From Lawsonibacter sp. (GTDB lineage Bacteria > Bacillota > Clostridia > Oscillospirales > Oscillospiraceae), in NCBI GenBank assembly GCA_022791995.1, contig JAAWAD010000021.1, forward strand, positions 62,001-126,000: 64,000 nt of DNA. The letters run 5' to 3'. Shown piece by piece: positions 1-7,298 of this stretch. A program made the position numbers and the translations under genes. Numbering within the stretch: position 1 is the stretch's first letter; each line of letters starts with the position of its first letter. A model generated the notes under the pieces. That model saw only the letters and a program-made list of their open reading frames with translations. It made no database searches and was not told the DNA's origin.

Positions 1-359
1 CGGTCCTTCAGCTGCTCAAAGGCAATGTAGAGATCCCCCACCCCCTCGGGGGTCAGCTTGGTGCAGTAGAGCTGATACTGACCATCCCGTGGGAAAACAG
101 TCACCCGCCCAGCCACAATGACCTGCATCCCGTCCTGAGGCCGAAAATGCACGCAGGCTGCTTCCCGCCTGAACATGACACACCGAAGGGAGCCCTCCCG
201 ATCCTTCAGGGTGAAGTAATGGTGGCCTGAGGAGTGTATTTTATAGTTGGACAGCTCCCCTCGAACCAACAGGCTGGACAGGAGCCGGTCCCGGTCCATA
301 AAGGCCTTGATATACTGGCCCACCTGACTGGGGGTCAGGACAGAGGGTTCCTGTTTCAT
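1..359 (-). CDS. xseA: Exodeoxyribonuclease VII large subunit, N-terminal part (cut by window edge)
   Basis: This is the first 119 codons of the large subunit of exonuclease VII, a cytoplasmic single-strand DNA exonuclease working with XseB. The visible part is the N-terminal OB-fold (OB-fold domain of the tRNA_anti type) with the family signature GELSNYK followed by SGHHYFTLKD and CVMF at about residues 36-67. The nuclease domain lies beyond the left edge. The ATG overlaps the TGA of the TsaD-like gene by four bases (ATGA), so the two are translationally coupled within the nusB operon. The family call is confident; completeness cannot be judged. Confidence 0.93.
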   Translation of the reverse strand, partial: MKQEPSVLTPSQVGQYIKAFMDRDRLLSSLLVRGELSNYKIHSSGHHYFTLKDREGSLRCVMFRREAACVHFRPQDGMQVIVAGRVTVFPRDGQYQLYCTKLTPEGVGDLYIAFEQLKD

Positions 360-1285
360 CGTGTTGCCTCCTCTGCCCGCCAAGTGAGAACCGCGACGCC
401 GGCGGCGTTGTCTGTCGAGTATTGCGTAGGAGCGAACAAAGCCTGACAGGATGTGGTCAGCCGCTCCTGCAGAAGGCTGTTGGAGGCCACTCCCCCAGAG
501 CACAGTACTGGAAGCCCTGGCCAGCGCCTTTGGGCCTCTGCTGTGGCTCGAAGGACCACATCCGCCGCCGTCTCCACCGCAAAGCGGGCAACATTGGCCG
601 GAGGCTCTCCCCGTTCCGCCATCGCCTTCCCCTGGTTCTCCATACCAGACAGGGAGAAGGTAAGGCCGCAGAGCTTTACCTGGAAAGCGGCAGCTTCCCC
701 TTGACGGGACAGCGCATCCAGCGCCTTTCCCGCCGGAAAGGGCAGGCCCAGAATAGCCCCGATCCGGTCCATGAGCTGGCCAGCGGAGATGTCGCTTGTC
801 CCCCCTACAATCTCTGCCCGGACACTGGCCCCCTGGGGCTCCACCCGTAGCAACTCCGTGGTTCCGCCGGACAGATGCCACGCCAGGAAGGGGCGGTCCA
901 GCAGGTCCAGCCGTCCGGCTGACCAGGCTGCGGCGGCCAAGTGCCCCTCCTGGTGGGAAAAAGCGAAAAACGGGATATCCAAAGCAGCGGCCAGCACTTT
1001 TCCTTGAGACTCCCCTGCCAGAAAGCAGGGCATATAGGAGTCCTCCACGGCCCGTGGGCGGGTGGAAGCGCCCACAGCCTGCACATTCTTTAGCTGTCCC
1101 TCCTCCGCCAGCTGCTCCAGCAGGGCGGGAAGCCGCTTCACATGCTGAAACAGAGCATCACTCTGCCGCAGGCCCAGCTCTCCGGGCCGCACCTCCAGAA
1201 GACGGCTCCGGTTGTCTCCTTCCCGCCCGTCAAAGACGGCGGCAGAGGTGGTGTAGTTGCTGGTATCCAGCCCCAGGACCCTCAT
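356..1285 (-). CDS. TsaD/Kae1-type (peptidase M22) paralogue
   Basis: A 309-residue ASKHA-fold protein of the Kae1/TsaD/YgjD family. Visible family features are the N-terminal phosphate-binding start (LGLDTSNYTTS), the HxxxH metal motif (HQEGH, residues about 111-115), SGGTTELL and a C-terminal CSGGVASN loop. It is shorter than true TsaD (about 335-340 residues). The position between nusB and xseA is where a second TsaD-like protein is often seen in Clostridia, so the real threonylcarbamoyl-adenosine enzyme is probably elsewhere. It overlaps nusB upstream and xseA downstream by four bases each. Whether it binds ATP or TsaB-like partners is unknown. Confidence 0.8.
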   Translation of the reverse strand: MRVLGLDTSNYTTSAAVFDGREGDNRSRLLEVRPGELGLRQSDALFQHVKRLPALLEQLAEEGQLKNVQAVGASTRPRAVEDSYMPCFLAGESQGKVLAAALDIPFFAFSHQEGHLAAAAWSAGRLDLLDRPFLAWHLSGGTTELLRVEPQGASVRAEIVGGTSDISAGQLMDRIGAILGLPFPAGKALDALSRQGEAAAFQVKLCGLTFSLSGMENQGKAMAERGEPPANVARFAVETAADVVLRATAEAQRRWPGLPVLCSGGVASNSLLQERLTTSCQALFAPTQYSTDNAAGVAVLTWRAEEATR

Positions 1286-1773
1286 TCCGGCTGCGCCTCC
1301 ATATCCCTCTGGGGCTTGGGCGGGGCATCAGGAAACTCCGCCCGGACAAAGGAGCCCAGAATTCCATTCAGGAAGGAAACCACCTCTGGAGGTTCATAGC
1401 CCTTGGCGATTTCCACCGCCTCGTCAATAGCGGAGGCGGTGGGGACATCCGAAAGGTACAGCACCTCAAACATCGCCACCTTCATGATGGCCACAGCCAT
1501 CTTAGGGATGCGGGAGAAGGCCCAGCCCACAGCGTATTGGCTGATACGTCTGTCCAGCTCCTCTCCGTGGGAGACGGTACCCAGCACCACCTGCCGTATG
1601 TACTGCTCCTGCTTCTCCTCTGGAAACTGGTCGTACAAAGGCATCTCCTCCGCCAGCTCCTGAAAGCGTTCCTCTGTCAGCCAGCTGTTCAGTACCTCGC
1701 TGGGGTCAAAGCGTCCAACTTTTAGAGAAAATACGATCTGCATCGCAATTTCCCGGGCATTGCTCCTTGTCAT
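1282..1773 (-). CDS. nusB: Transcription antitermination factor NusB
   Basis: A 163-residue NusB, the all-helical RNA-binding factor that, with NusE (S10), supports antitermination of rRNA operons. The N-terminal MTRSNAREIAMQIVF segment and the C-terminal segment with SAIDEAVEIAKGY and FLNGILG are typical. I place the start at 1773 because AGGGGAGGA lies about eight bases upstream; a longer reading to 1821 has no such site. A C-terminal tail rich in Pro and Gln extends past the usual end. It heads the operon with the TsaD-like gene and xseA; the stop overlaps the next start (ATGA). Confidence 0.93.
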   Translation of the reverse strand: MTRSNAREIAMQIVFSLKVGRFDPSEVLNSWLTEERFQELAEEMPLYDQFPEEKQEQYIRQVVLGTVSHGEELDRRISQYAVGWAFSRIPKMAVAIMKVAMFEVLYLSDVPTASAIDEAVEIAKGYEPPEVVSFLNGILGSFVRAEFPDAPPKPQRDMEAQPE

Positions 1774-1822
1774 GAAGATGTCCTCCCCTGTCATTGGCGA
1801 TTGATTACAAGAAAACACCATT

Positions 1823-1851
1823 ATTATAGACTGGAACGGTTAAAAAAGAAA
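1823..1851 (-). promoter_or_regulatory. Candidate promoter of the nusB operon
   Basis: A perfect TATAAT (1828 down to 1823) lies 50 bases upstream of the nusB start. The -35 at a 17-base spacing is weak (TTTCTT) and falls inside the T-tract of the terminator of the upstream hydrolase gene. Confidence 0.5.
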
Positions 1852-1883
1852 CCCCCAATTTTCCAAAATTGAAAAATTGAGGG
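1841..1883 (-). terminator. Rho-independent terminator after the SleB-type gene
   Basis: On the minus strand an 11-pair stem (CCCTCAATTTT with AAAATTGGGGG, one G-T pair) and a 10-base loop are followed by TTTCTTTTTT. It lies just downstream of the stop at 1898 and insulates the nusB operon. Confidence 0.85.
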
Positions 1884-1897
1884 CTTTGATGGCGAAT

Positions 1898-2884
1898 TCA
1901 GCCGCCGTAAAACTTATGGTTTCCAATGGAGGCAACGCATTCCTTGTTGCGGGCAGCCCAGCTGCTCTCGGTGGAATCGAAGTAGAGCGCTGTCTCCAGC
2001 CCCTCTACCATACCGCCATCCAAGACTATTTTTGCGGCAATGACACAGCTCTCCTTAGGGGTGCGGTCAGCCAGCCGCCCCCCCCGATAGGTGGTAAACT
2101 GATTTTTCTGGGCCAACACCTCCTCCACCGTATCTGGGTAAATGGAACTGGCCACCCGATTCATCACAACAATACCGACCCCGATCTGACCCTCCATGGG
2201 CTGGTTTCCGCTCTCCGCAGTAATGATGCGGGACAGCCAGAACAGCTCCTCCGCGTCATAGAAGGCATCGCCGGACTGGATGGCCCCGCTGCCGAGGACC
2301 ACGTCCAGGGCGCCGGTGGAGGCATCCACCGTCACCTGGGCGTCAAAAGCCTTTGCCACAGCCCACAGAGGCACCTCCACCCTGCCCTCGGACAGCTGCA
2401 CCCCCTCGGGAAGGTAGAGATAGCGACCGTTCGCCTCCAGGTAGAGATCTCCCACCCGGGCGGTCAGGGTCAGCTTATCGGTCGTCACCTTGGCCATATT
2501 GTTCTTCCAGGATACGGACGCAGTGGGGTCCAGCTCCTGGGCCACCGCTGCTAGGGAGACATAGGTCTGGTCCCGGCTGCTATTGGACTGGCCGGATTGT
2601 GCCGGACCGGACGGCTCAGGATCGCTGCCGGTTATATCCTCCATTCCAGAGGTCTCTTTTCCCTCCGCCAGCTTCAGGGGGTTCGTTCCCTGGAGGGCGT
2701 GGACGATATCTGGGCGCACTGGCTCAGTAAGCTCCTCGGGCTGGGGCGCAGCCTCGGATACCTCGCCGCTGTCAGCGGCGGACTCCTCCTCTGCCAATAG
2801 GGACGTCTCAGGTTCCAGGCTGGCGCCCATCAGGAGAAGCAGGGCAAATGCGCACAGCAGCATGGAAAACAGCTTGCGAAACAT
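1898..2884 (-). CDS. SleB-type cell wall hydrolase with copper-amine-oxidase-like stalk domain
   Basis: A 328-residue secreted protein. An N-terminal signal peptide (FSMLLCAFALLLLMGA) is followed by a low-complexity acidic linker to about residue 105, then a stalk domain of the copper amine oxidase N-terminal type (YVSLAAVAQEL to WAVAKAFDAQVTVD, about 107-190). Last comes a SleB/Hydrolase_2 catalytic domain (about 205-328) with LSRIITAESGNQP, carrying the presumed catalytic Glu, and the usual IGNHKFYG end. Such enzymes are lytic transglycosylases that degrade spore cortex or cell wall. The modular build resembles vegetative and spore hydrolases of Clostridia. A single-gene unit with its own promoter and terminator. 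Confidence 0.85.
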   Translation of the reverse strand: MFRKLFSMLLCAFALLLLMGASLEPETSLLAEEESAADSGEVSEAAPQPEELTEPVRPDIVHALQGTNPLKLAEGKETSGMEDITGSDPEPSGPAQSGQSNSSRDQTYVSLAAVAQELDPTASVSWKNNMAKVTTDKLTLTARVGDLYLEANGRYLYLPEGVQLSEGRVEVPLWAVAKAFDAQVTVDASTGALDVVLGSGAIQSGDAFYDAEELFWLSRIITAESGNQPMEGQIGVGIVVMNRVASSIYPDTVEEVLAQKNQFTTYRGGRLADRTPKESCVIAAKIVLDGGMVEGLETALYFDSTESSWAARNKECVASIGNHKFYGG

Positions 2885-2942
2885 TGTCTACACTCCTATT
2901 ACACACAAGTTTTGCCAATATTATGACAACCAAAAGCCGTGT

Positions 2943-2969
2943 TTGTAACTTTTGTAACCACATTGTAAC
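2943..2969. repeat. Three direct TTGTAAC heptamers
   Basis: TTGTAAC occurs at 2943-2949, 2952-2958 and 2963-2969 (GTTACAA on the minus strand), phased at 9 and 11 bases. The last copy overlaps the candidate -10 of the hydrolase gene, so the array could be an operator. Confidence 0.55.
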
Positions 2970-2990
2970 TAATATCCGCTTCTGTTGCAA
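2962..2990 (-). promoter_or_regulatory. Candidate promoter of the SleB-type gene
   Basis: TTGCAA (2990 down to 2985), a 17-base spacer and TACAAT (2967 down to 2962) lie about 78 bases upstream of the start. Apart from this promoter, the heptamer array and the radical SAM terminator at 3170-3197, the 317-base gap between 2885 and 3201 shows nothing. Confidence 0.55.
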
Positions 2991-3169
2991 GGGCAAAAGT
3001 GCCCATACTTCCACCGATAAACTTGTGCATTTTGTCTGAATTGGAGAGGAATTTCTATTCTTTTTTCTAAAAAATACAGTTTTTCCCAGTATTTGACCGG
3101 TTTCGAGGTTCTTTTTTCTTTGTGTATTCATTTCCAGAAAAAGCTGGTTTTATGGCTTTAGGGTAACAT

Positions 3170-3197
3170 AAAAAGGGACAGCCTAAGGCCGTCCCTT
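3170..3197 (-). terminator. Terminator of the DUF951-hisC-radical SAM operon
   Basis: On the minus strand AAGGGACGGCC pairs with GGCTGTCCCTT (one G-T pair) around a three-base loop and is followed by TTTATG. It lies five bases past the radical SAM stop codon. Confidence 0.8.
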
Positions 3198-3201
3198 CCA
3201 T

Positions 3202-4089
3202 CTAGATCCCGCGATTTAACGTCTTGCGCAGGCGAATTTTTCCGGCCAGAGCCTGGTCAATCAGATCCAGGAATTTCTCCCGGTCCTCCGGCAATCCTCC
3301 TTTCAGAGGCAGGTAGTTGGAGGCATGGTTGCTGGTAAAATGGAGCGGGTCCACATCCAGCTTTTCCACCAGAAGGCGGCATTCTTCCAGAATGTGGTCC
3401 GCCGAACACACCTGGAACCGGCCCGCCAGAACCTCCTCCCCCAGAGGTGTCCCCTTGGCCGGCGCGAAGGTCATAGCGGACAGATGGCGGGGCTTCATCT
3501 GGTTTATCAGGGCGGCGGTGGACAGGATGTGTTCCTTCCAGTCCCCTCCCTCCCCGTCGGCACCAGTCATCCCTAGGATCACCGTAACCCACAGGTCAAT
3601 CCCCGCCTCCACCAGCCGCTGGCCTGCCAGCAGCATCTGCTGGGCGTCCACACCCTTGTGGATGAAACGCAGCACCGCGTCGCTGCCGCTCTCCACCCCC
3701 AGGTAGGCGCGGGACAGCCCTGCCTGATGCAACGTGCGCAGCTCCTCTGAAGATTTGTCCAAGGTGCTTCTGGGTCCGGCGTACAGGGTCACCTTTTGCA
3801 GCTTGGGAAAGGTGCGGTACAGCTTTTCCAGTATACGCAGCAGATCATCCGTAGGAATGATAATGGCATCTCCATCCATAAGGAATACCCGCTCCAGCCC
3901 GGGGCCATAGTAGTCCAGGGCCATGTCGATATCCTCCAGAATTTCCTGGGTGGGACGGATGCGGAATTTCTTCTCCTTGTACATCCCGCAGAAGGTACAC
4001 TGGTTGTTGGAGCAGCCGATGGTGCATTGGAGCAGGTAGCTCTTCCACTCCCCAGGGGGGCGGTACAAAAGGTCGCTGTCATAACGCAT
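3202..4089 (-). CDS. Radical SAM protein of unknown substrate
   Basis: A 295-residue protein of the Elp3/HemN-like radical SAM group. The cluster motif is an expanded CTIGCSNNQCTFC (residues about 22-34), which supplies the three cysteines for the 4Fe-4S cluster. LYAGPRSTLDKS and YLGVESGSD are the following strand motifs of the TIM barrel. No cobalamin-binding or TRAM domain is present. It follows hisC with a seven-base gap and is followed by a terminator. It is probably co-transcribed with DUF951 and hisC, but nothing links it to histidine synthesis beyond that. Substrate unknown. Confidence 0.8.
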   Translation of the reverse strand: MRYDSDLLYRPPGEWKSYLLQCTIGCSNNQCTFCGMYKEKKFRIRPTQEILEDIDMALDYYGPGLERVFLMDGDAIIIPTDDLLRILEKLYRTFPKLQKVTLYAGPRSTLDKSSEELRTLHQAGLSRAYLGVESGSDAVLRFIHKGVDAQQMLLAGQRLVEAGIDLWVTVILGMTGADGEGGDWKEHILSTAALINQMKPRHLSAMTFAPAKGTPLGEEVLAGRFQVCSADHILEECRLLVEKLDVDPLHFTSNHASNYLPLKGGLPEDREKFLDLIDQALAGKIRLRKTLNRGI

Positions 4090-4096
4090 AATGGTG

Positions 4097-5161
4097 CTAT
4101 CCTTTCAAAATATCCTCACATGAGGCGGCCAAGGCCTCCATTTCCTGCTGGGTGCCGATGGTGATACGCAGATACTCCCGAATGCGGGGCCGGTCAAACC
4201 GGCGCACCAAAATTCCCCGCTCCCGCAACCCCTGCTGAAGGGTTTCGCCTGAGAGGGCGGGATGAGCGGCAAATACAAAGTTTGCGTCGGAGTCGTGGAC
4301 CCGAAAGCCCTGCGCCCGCAGCGCCTGTGTAGTCCAAGCCCGGGCATCCATCACCTTTCGACGGGTCTCCTCAAAGTAAGGTACATCCTGGATGGCAGCC
4401 TCTCCGGCAGCCAGAGCCAGCCGGTCGATGGGATAGGAGTTGAAGGAGTTCTTTACGCAGCCTATGGCGGCCGTCAGATCAGGACTGCCAAGGGCATAAC
4501 CCAGACGCATCCCCGCCAGAGAGTGGGACTTGGACATGGTGCGAACAACCACCAGATTGGGGAACTCCGGGAGAAGCGGGATGGCGGACCGGGCGCCGAA
4601 GTCGGCGTAGGCCTCGTCCACCAGAACCACAGCATCCCGGTTTGCCTCCAAAATCCGGCGTATGTCCTCCAGGGGCAGCGTCCGGCCGGTGGGGGCGTTG
4701 GGGTTGCACACCACAACCCCTCCATTTTCGCCCAGGAACCGCTCCACTGGCAGGGTGAAATCCTCGTTCAGCGGAATCTCCTCATAGTCCAGATGGAACA
4801 GCTCTGTGTAGACGGGGTAAAAGCTATAGGTGATATCGGGGAAAATTACCTTTCTTCCCGGTGTGAAAAAGGCGTAAAAGCACAGGCCCAGCACCTCGTC
4901 AGAGCCGTTGCCGCAGAAAACCTGCTCCGGGGCCAGCCCATAGCGCTCCCCAATGGCCCTCCGCAAATCCGTTGCCTCCGGGTCGGGATACAGCCTCAGG
5001 CGACTGTCAGTAGCCTGCCGGATGGCCTCCAGCACCCTGGGCGAGGGCGGGTAAGGGTTCTCGTTGGTGTTCAGCTTGATGAACACTCTGTCCCGGGGCT
5101 GCTCCCCCGGGGTGTAGGGCACCAGATTCTGAATTCTGCCACTCCAATATTTCTTGTCCAT
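4097..5161 (-). CDS. hisC: Histidinol-phosphate aminotransferase
   Basis: A 354-residue fold-type I PLP aminotransferase that converts imidazole-acetol phosphate to histidinol phosphate in histidine synthesis. It shows LNTNENPYPPSP near the N-terminus, the CNPNAPTGR motif, DEAYADF with the PLP-ring Asp, and SKSHSLAGMRLG containing the Schiff-base Lys. Length is typical of HisC. No other his gene is nearby, so it is an isolated hisC, and a role on aromatic amino acids cannot be excluded. It lies between DUF951 (29-base gap) and the radical SAM gene. Confidence 0.88.
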   Translation of the reverse strand: MDKKYWSGRIQNLVPYTPGEQPRDRVFIKLNTNENPYPPSPRVLEAIRQATDSRLRLYPDPEATDLRRAIGERYGLAPEQVFCGNGSDEVLGLCFYAFFTPGRKVIFPDITYSFYPVYTELFHLDYEEIPLNEDFTLPVERFLGENGGVVVCNPNAPTGRTLPLEDIRRILEANRDAVVLVDEAYADFGARSAIPLLPEFPNLVVVRTMSKSHSLAGMRLGYALGSPDLTAAIGCVKNSFNSYPIDRLALAAGEAAIQDVPYFEETRRKVMDARAWTTQALRAQGFRVHDSDANFVFAAHPALSGETLQQGLRERGILVRRFDRPRIREYLRITIGTQQEMEALAASCEDILKG

Positions 5162-5190
5162 AGGCTTCCCCTCTTTCTGCTGGAAACTGT

Positions 5191-5394
5191 TTATTTGGAG
5201 AGCTCAATAGCCTCCCCATCCCGAAATACCTTTCGGATGTTCTTCTCTGCCTTATTTCGGGGCAGCATAACCTCGTGGCCGCAGCCCTGACAGCGCAGCT
5301 TGAAGTCCATCCCCACCCGGAGAACCAGCCACTCCGCGCTGCCGCAGGGGTGGGGCTTCTTCATTTTTAATATGTCATTGACGTGGATATCCAT
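5191..5394 (-). CDS. DUF951 family protein
   Basis: A 67-residue protein of the DUF951 family, small basic proteins common in Firmicutes. The conserved core is visible: HVNDILKMKKPHPCGSAEW, then VLRVGMDFKLRC and CGHEVMLPR. Three cysteines (PHPCGS and CxxCGH) suggest a zinc site. TAGGAGG sits five bases before the ATG. It is the first gene after a near-consensus promoter and is followed by hisC. Function unknown; some relatives sit next to ychF. Confidence 0.88.
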   Translation of the reverse strand: MDIHVNDILKMKKPHPCGSAEWLVLRVGMDFKLRCQGCGHEVMLPRNKAEKNIRKVFRDGEAIELSK

Positions 5395-5423
5395 GCCAGC
5401 CTCCTAACCGCTGATTAAAGCCT

Positions 5424-5453
5424 ATTATAAATGGAGCCCCGCCTCTTTGTCAA
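5424..5453 (-). promoter_or_regulatory. Consensus sigma-A promoter for DUF951-hisC-radical SAM
   Basis: TTGACA (5453 down to 5448), an 18-base spacer and TATAAT (5429 down to 5424) are perfect hexamers. The whole promoter lies within the last codons of the upstream gene, whose TAA stop forms part of the -10. Confidence 0.85.
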
Positions 5454-5754
5454 CCGCGTCTGTCAGCCGCGCAAAGCAGGGCTCCAGCGTCTCGGCCTGG
5501 AGGATATCTTCCACCACCGCCTCAATCAGCGGCCGGGTCAGTGCCTCCACCAGAACCAGATGGGAAATGTCCAGATAGCGCCCGGACAAACACTCCCCTG
5601 TCTGGCGGTTCTTCGCCACAAGTGTCTCCACATTTCGATAGGTCACAAAGGTGGCCCCCCAGCGGCTTCCGTCCTCCAGGGTAACAATCACATCGGAATT
5701 GTCGTCCAGCGGGTCCCAGTTGGGCCACACCTCAAATTCACACCAGATCGTCAT
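5425..5754 (-). CDS. Conserved hypothetical protein, possibly immunity-like
   Basis: A 109-residue protein beginning MTIWCEFEVWP. I do not recognise its family with certainty. It is small and acidic (SDVIVTLEDGSRWGATF, then YLDISHLVLVEAL and a C-terminal helix) and resembles in size and character the cytoplasmic immunity or stress proteins found in accessory islands. The start at 5754 is set by GGAG eight bases upstream; an extension to 5802 would overlap the previous gene. The last nine or so codons coincide with the promoter of the next operon, so the C-terminus may be a junction product. Confidence 0.6.
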   Translation of the reverse strand: MTIWCEFEVWPNWDPLDDNSDVIVTLEDGSRWGATFVTYRNVETLVAKNRQTGECLSGRYLDISHLVLVEALTRPLIEAVVEDILQAETLEPCFARLTDAVDKEAGLHL

Positions 5755-5759
5755 TGTGT

Positions 5760-6671
5760 CTACTCCACTATTTTCCAGCAGGTCAGCTCTTTTTCTCTCC
5801 AATGATAGGTAAAAATGTACTCATGAAAAACAGAAAGTCCATCCTCAAACGCGAACTCTCCCTCAAATTTGTGCTGAAATATCACGTTCTCCTCTGGGAT
5901 GGAATACAGCCATATACAGTTATCCCGAATCAAAAAAAGCCAATTCTCATCTTGAGACAGGGAAAAGTTCTGAATCAATTCCCCTGGTATGAGCTCCCGG
6001 GGGACACCGCCAACGGCGGCAGGGTAAATCACAATTTTAGACGAGATACTCCTGTCCTCGACCGGCCCCCTGCACAACAGATACAGCTGACCGGACGGAC
6101 CCAGCCTGCACCTGGAGCAGGGCTCTGTATCAACCAGCTTTTTCAGCGTATTCCCGGCCAAATCATAGCGCAGGACAGCGTCCCCGTTCAAGATAAGGAA
6201 AAATTTCTCATTCTCCCTCCAGATCCCGCAGCAGGCATCCACCTTCTTTTTTCGGGCTGTCTCGGTACTCAGACTGAACACATTCAAAAAACCGCCGTTC
6301 CAATTCATCATCAGGAGCTTGTCCCTGCCGTCGAAGCTCACATAGTCCATATACTGCGGCACGCCCTTTTGATAGGCGCGGATCACGCCGAGGCCGCCCC
6401 GGTCCATCTCCAGAATCCGTTTATTCAGAACTGCAAATATCCTGTCCCTCTCTATGTGGATACACCTTGTACTGTCCCGCGTCAAAACGCTTGCAAGCTC
6501 CTCCCCTGTCTCGACAGACAGCCTGCGCAGCCGCATGGAGGAATAGCTGGACCCCCAGCCGTCCGAAACGTAAAAGGCGGCCGGGTCAAAGGGATCCAGG
6601 ACCGGCGGCATCACTCCCCCACCGCTGATATTGTTCTTCATATGGACGGACCATTTTTTATACAGTTCCAT
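5760..6671 (-). CDS. Hypothetical protein with propeller-like repeats
   Basis: A 303-residue soluble protein of unknown family. It has no signal peptide or membrane segment. The sequence alternates short beta-rich units such as RIFAVLNKRILEMD, LLMMNWNGGFLNVFSL, KFFLILNGDAVLRYD and NWLFLIRDNCIWLYS, a pattern typical of WD-like or YVTN-like beta-propellers. GGAG lies eight bases before the ATG. It is followed after five bases by the small hypothetical gene, with which it is presumably co-transcribed. Its codon use appears less GC-biased than the housekeeping genes around it, which fits later acquisition. Confidence 0.6.
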   Translation of the reverse strand: MELYKKWSVHMKNNISGGGVMPPVLDPFDPAAFYVSDGWGSSYSSMRLRRLSVETGEELASVLTRDSTRCIHIERDRIFAVLNKRILEMDRGGLGVIRAYQKGVPQYMDYVSFDGRDKLLMMNWNGGFLNVFSLSTETARKKKVDACCGIWRENEKFFLILNGDAVLRYDLAGNTLKKLVDTEPCSRCRLGPSGQLYLLCRGPVEDRSISSKIVIYPAAVGGVPRELIPGELIQNFSLSQDENWLFLIRDNCIWLYSIPEENVIFQHKFEGEFAFEDGLSVFHEYIFTYHWREKELTCWKIVE

Positions 6672-6724
6672 AACATCTACTCCACTATTTCCCGGAAGCT
6701 CAAATTTTGTCCTTCCAAACCGCT
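6672..6724 (-). pseudogene. Orphan gene tail duplicated between two genes
   Basis: On the minus strand this stretch reads as 16 codons ending SFREIVE and a TAG. The neighbouring propeller-like gene ends CWKIVE and TAG with the same bases. The 13-base string ATAGTGGAGTAGA, including the GGAG ribosome site, occurs at both places. It has no start codon and is cut off upstream by a TAA. It may be the remnant of a lost tandem copy. Confidence 0.4.
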
Positions 6725-6725
6725 G

Positions 6726-7172
6726 TTATTTTAACCTGCACACCAACAGTTCAACATCGGAACGCTGAAAGACATCCTTTATTTGCGCTGCAACGTCTTT
6801 CCACTGCAACCGGTCGAGCCCTGCGCCGATCATAGGCATTGCGATTTTCGAGATCCCCTCCTCTTCCGATATCTCCTTCATTTTCTGTAAGGCGGTTCGC
6901 ATGGTCGAGATAGTAGGCTTGTGGAAATACCGCTCTTTTGTAATCAGATTGAGCACTCTGCCCATTAAGATGCAGTCGCCTTCCATTTGCTCCGCCACAA
7001 ACCGCTCAAGGTAATTTGGATACGCCTGCCGCAGCCGCTGCTTCATTTGAAACCGTTTGTTGAACTCCACCACGATTCCCTTTCCCATCGCAAAGTCCGC
7101 GCTGATGCAGTGGGCCAAATAGTACTCCTCCGGGACAGAAAACAGGTCCCGCACATCCTCTTGGTAAATCAT
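6726..7172 (-). CDS. Macrodomain protein, TARG1/C6orf130 type
   Basis: A 148-residue single-domain macro protein. The motif HCISADFAMGKGIV (residues about 21-34) and the later GAGLDRLQWKDV match the TARG1 (OARD1) branch, in which a Lys and an Asp hydrolyse ADP-ribosyl-glutamate esters or O-acetyl-ADP-ribose. A Lys (ITKERYF) and an Asp (GLDR) are in the expected places. It presumably acts on ADP-ribosylated proteins or nucleic acids in the cytoplasm. No ADP-ribosyltransferase such as DarT is next to it, so it is not an evident DarTG pair. It lies at the upstream end of the accessory island. Confidence 0.85.
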   Translation of the reverse strand: MIYQEDVRDLFSVPEEYYLAHCISADFAMGKGIVVEFNKRFQMKQRLRQAYPNYLERFVAEQMEGDCILMGRVLNLITKERYFHKPTISTMRTALQKMKEISEEEGISKIAMPMIGAGLDRLQWKDVAAQIKDVFQRSDVELLVCRLK

Positions 7173-7194
7173 GATATCCTAACTCCTTACGTGG

Positions 7195-7229
7195 CAAATA
7201 AAATATAAGGGGACGCAAAACTGCGCCCC
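7195..7229 (-). terminator. Terminator after the small membrane gene
   Basis: On the minus strand GGGGCGCA pairs with TGCGTCCCC (one bulged base) around a short loop and is followed by TTATATTTTATTT. It separates the membrane gene at 7299-7496 from the macrodomain gene. Confidence 0.65.
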
Positions 7230-7298
7230 AATCATATGATGACGGCTTATGGAGCCTGAAATCCAGGTTCCGCATTTTCAAGAGCCCAGTTTCAGAAG

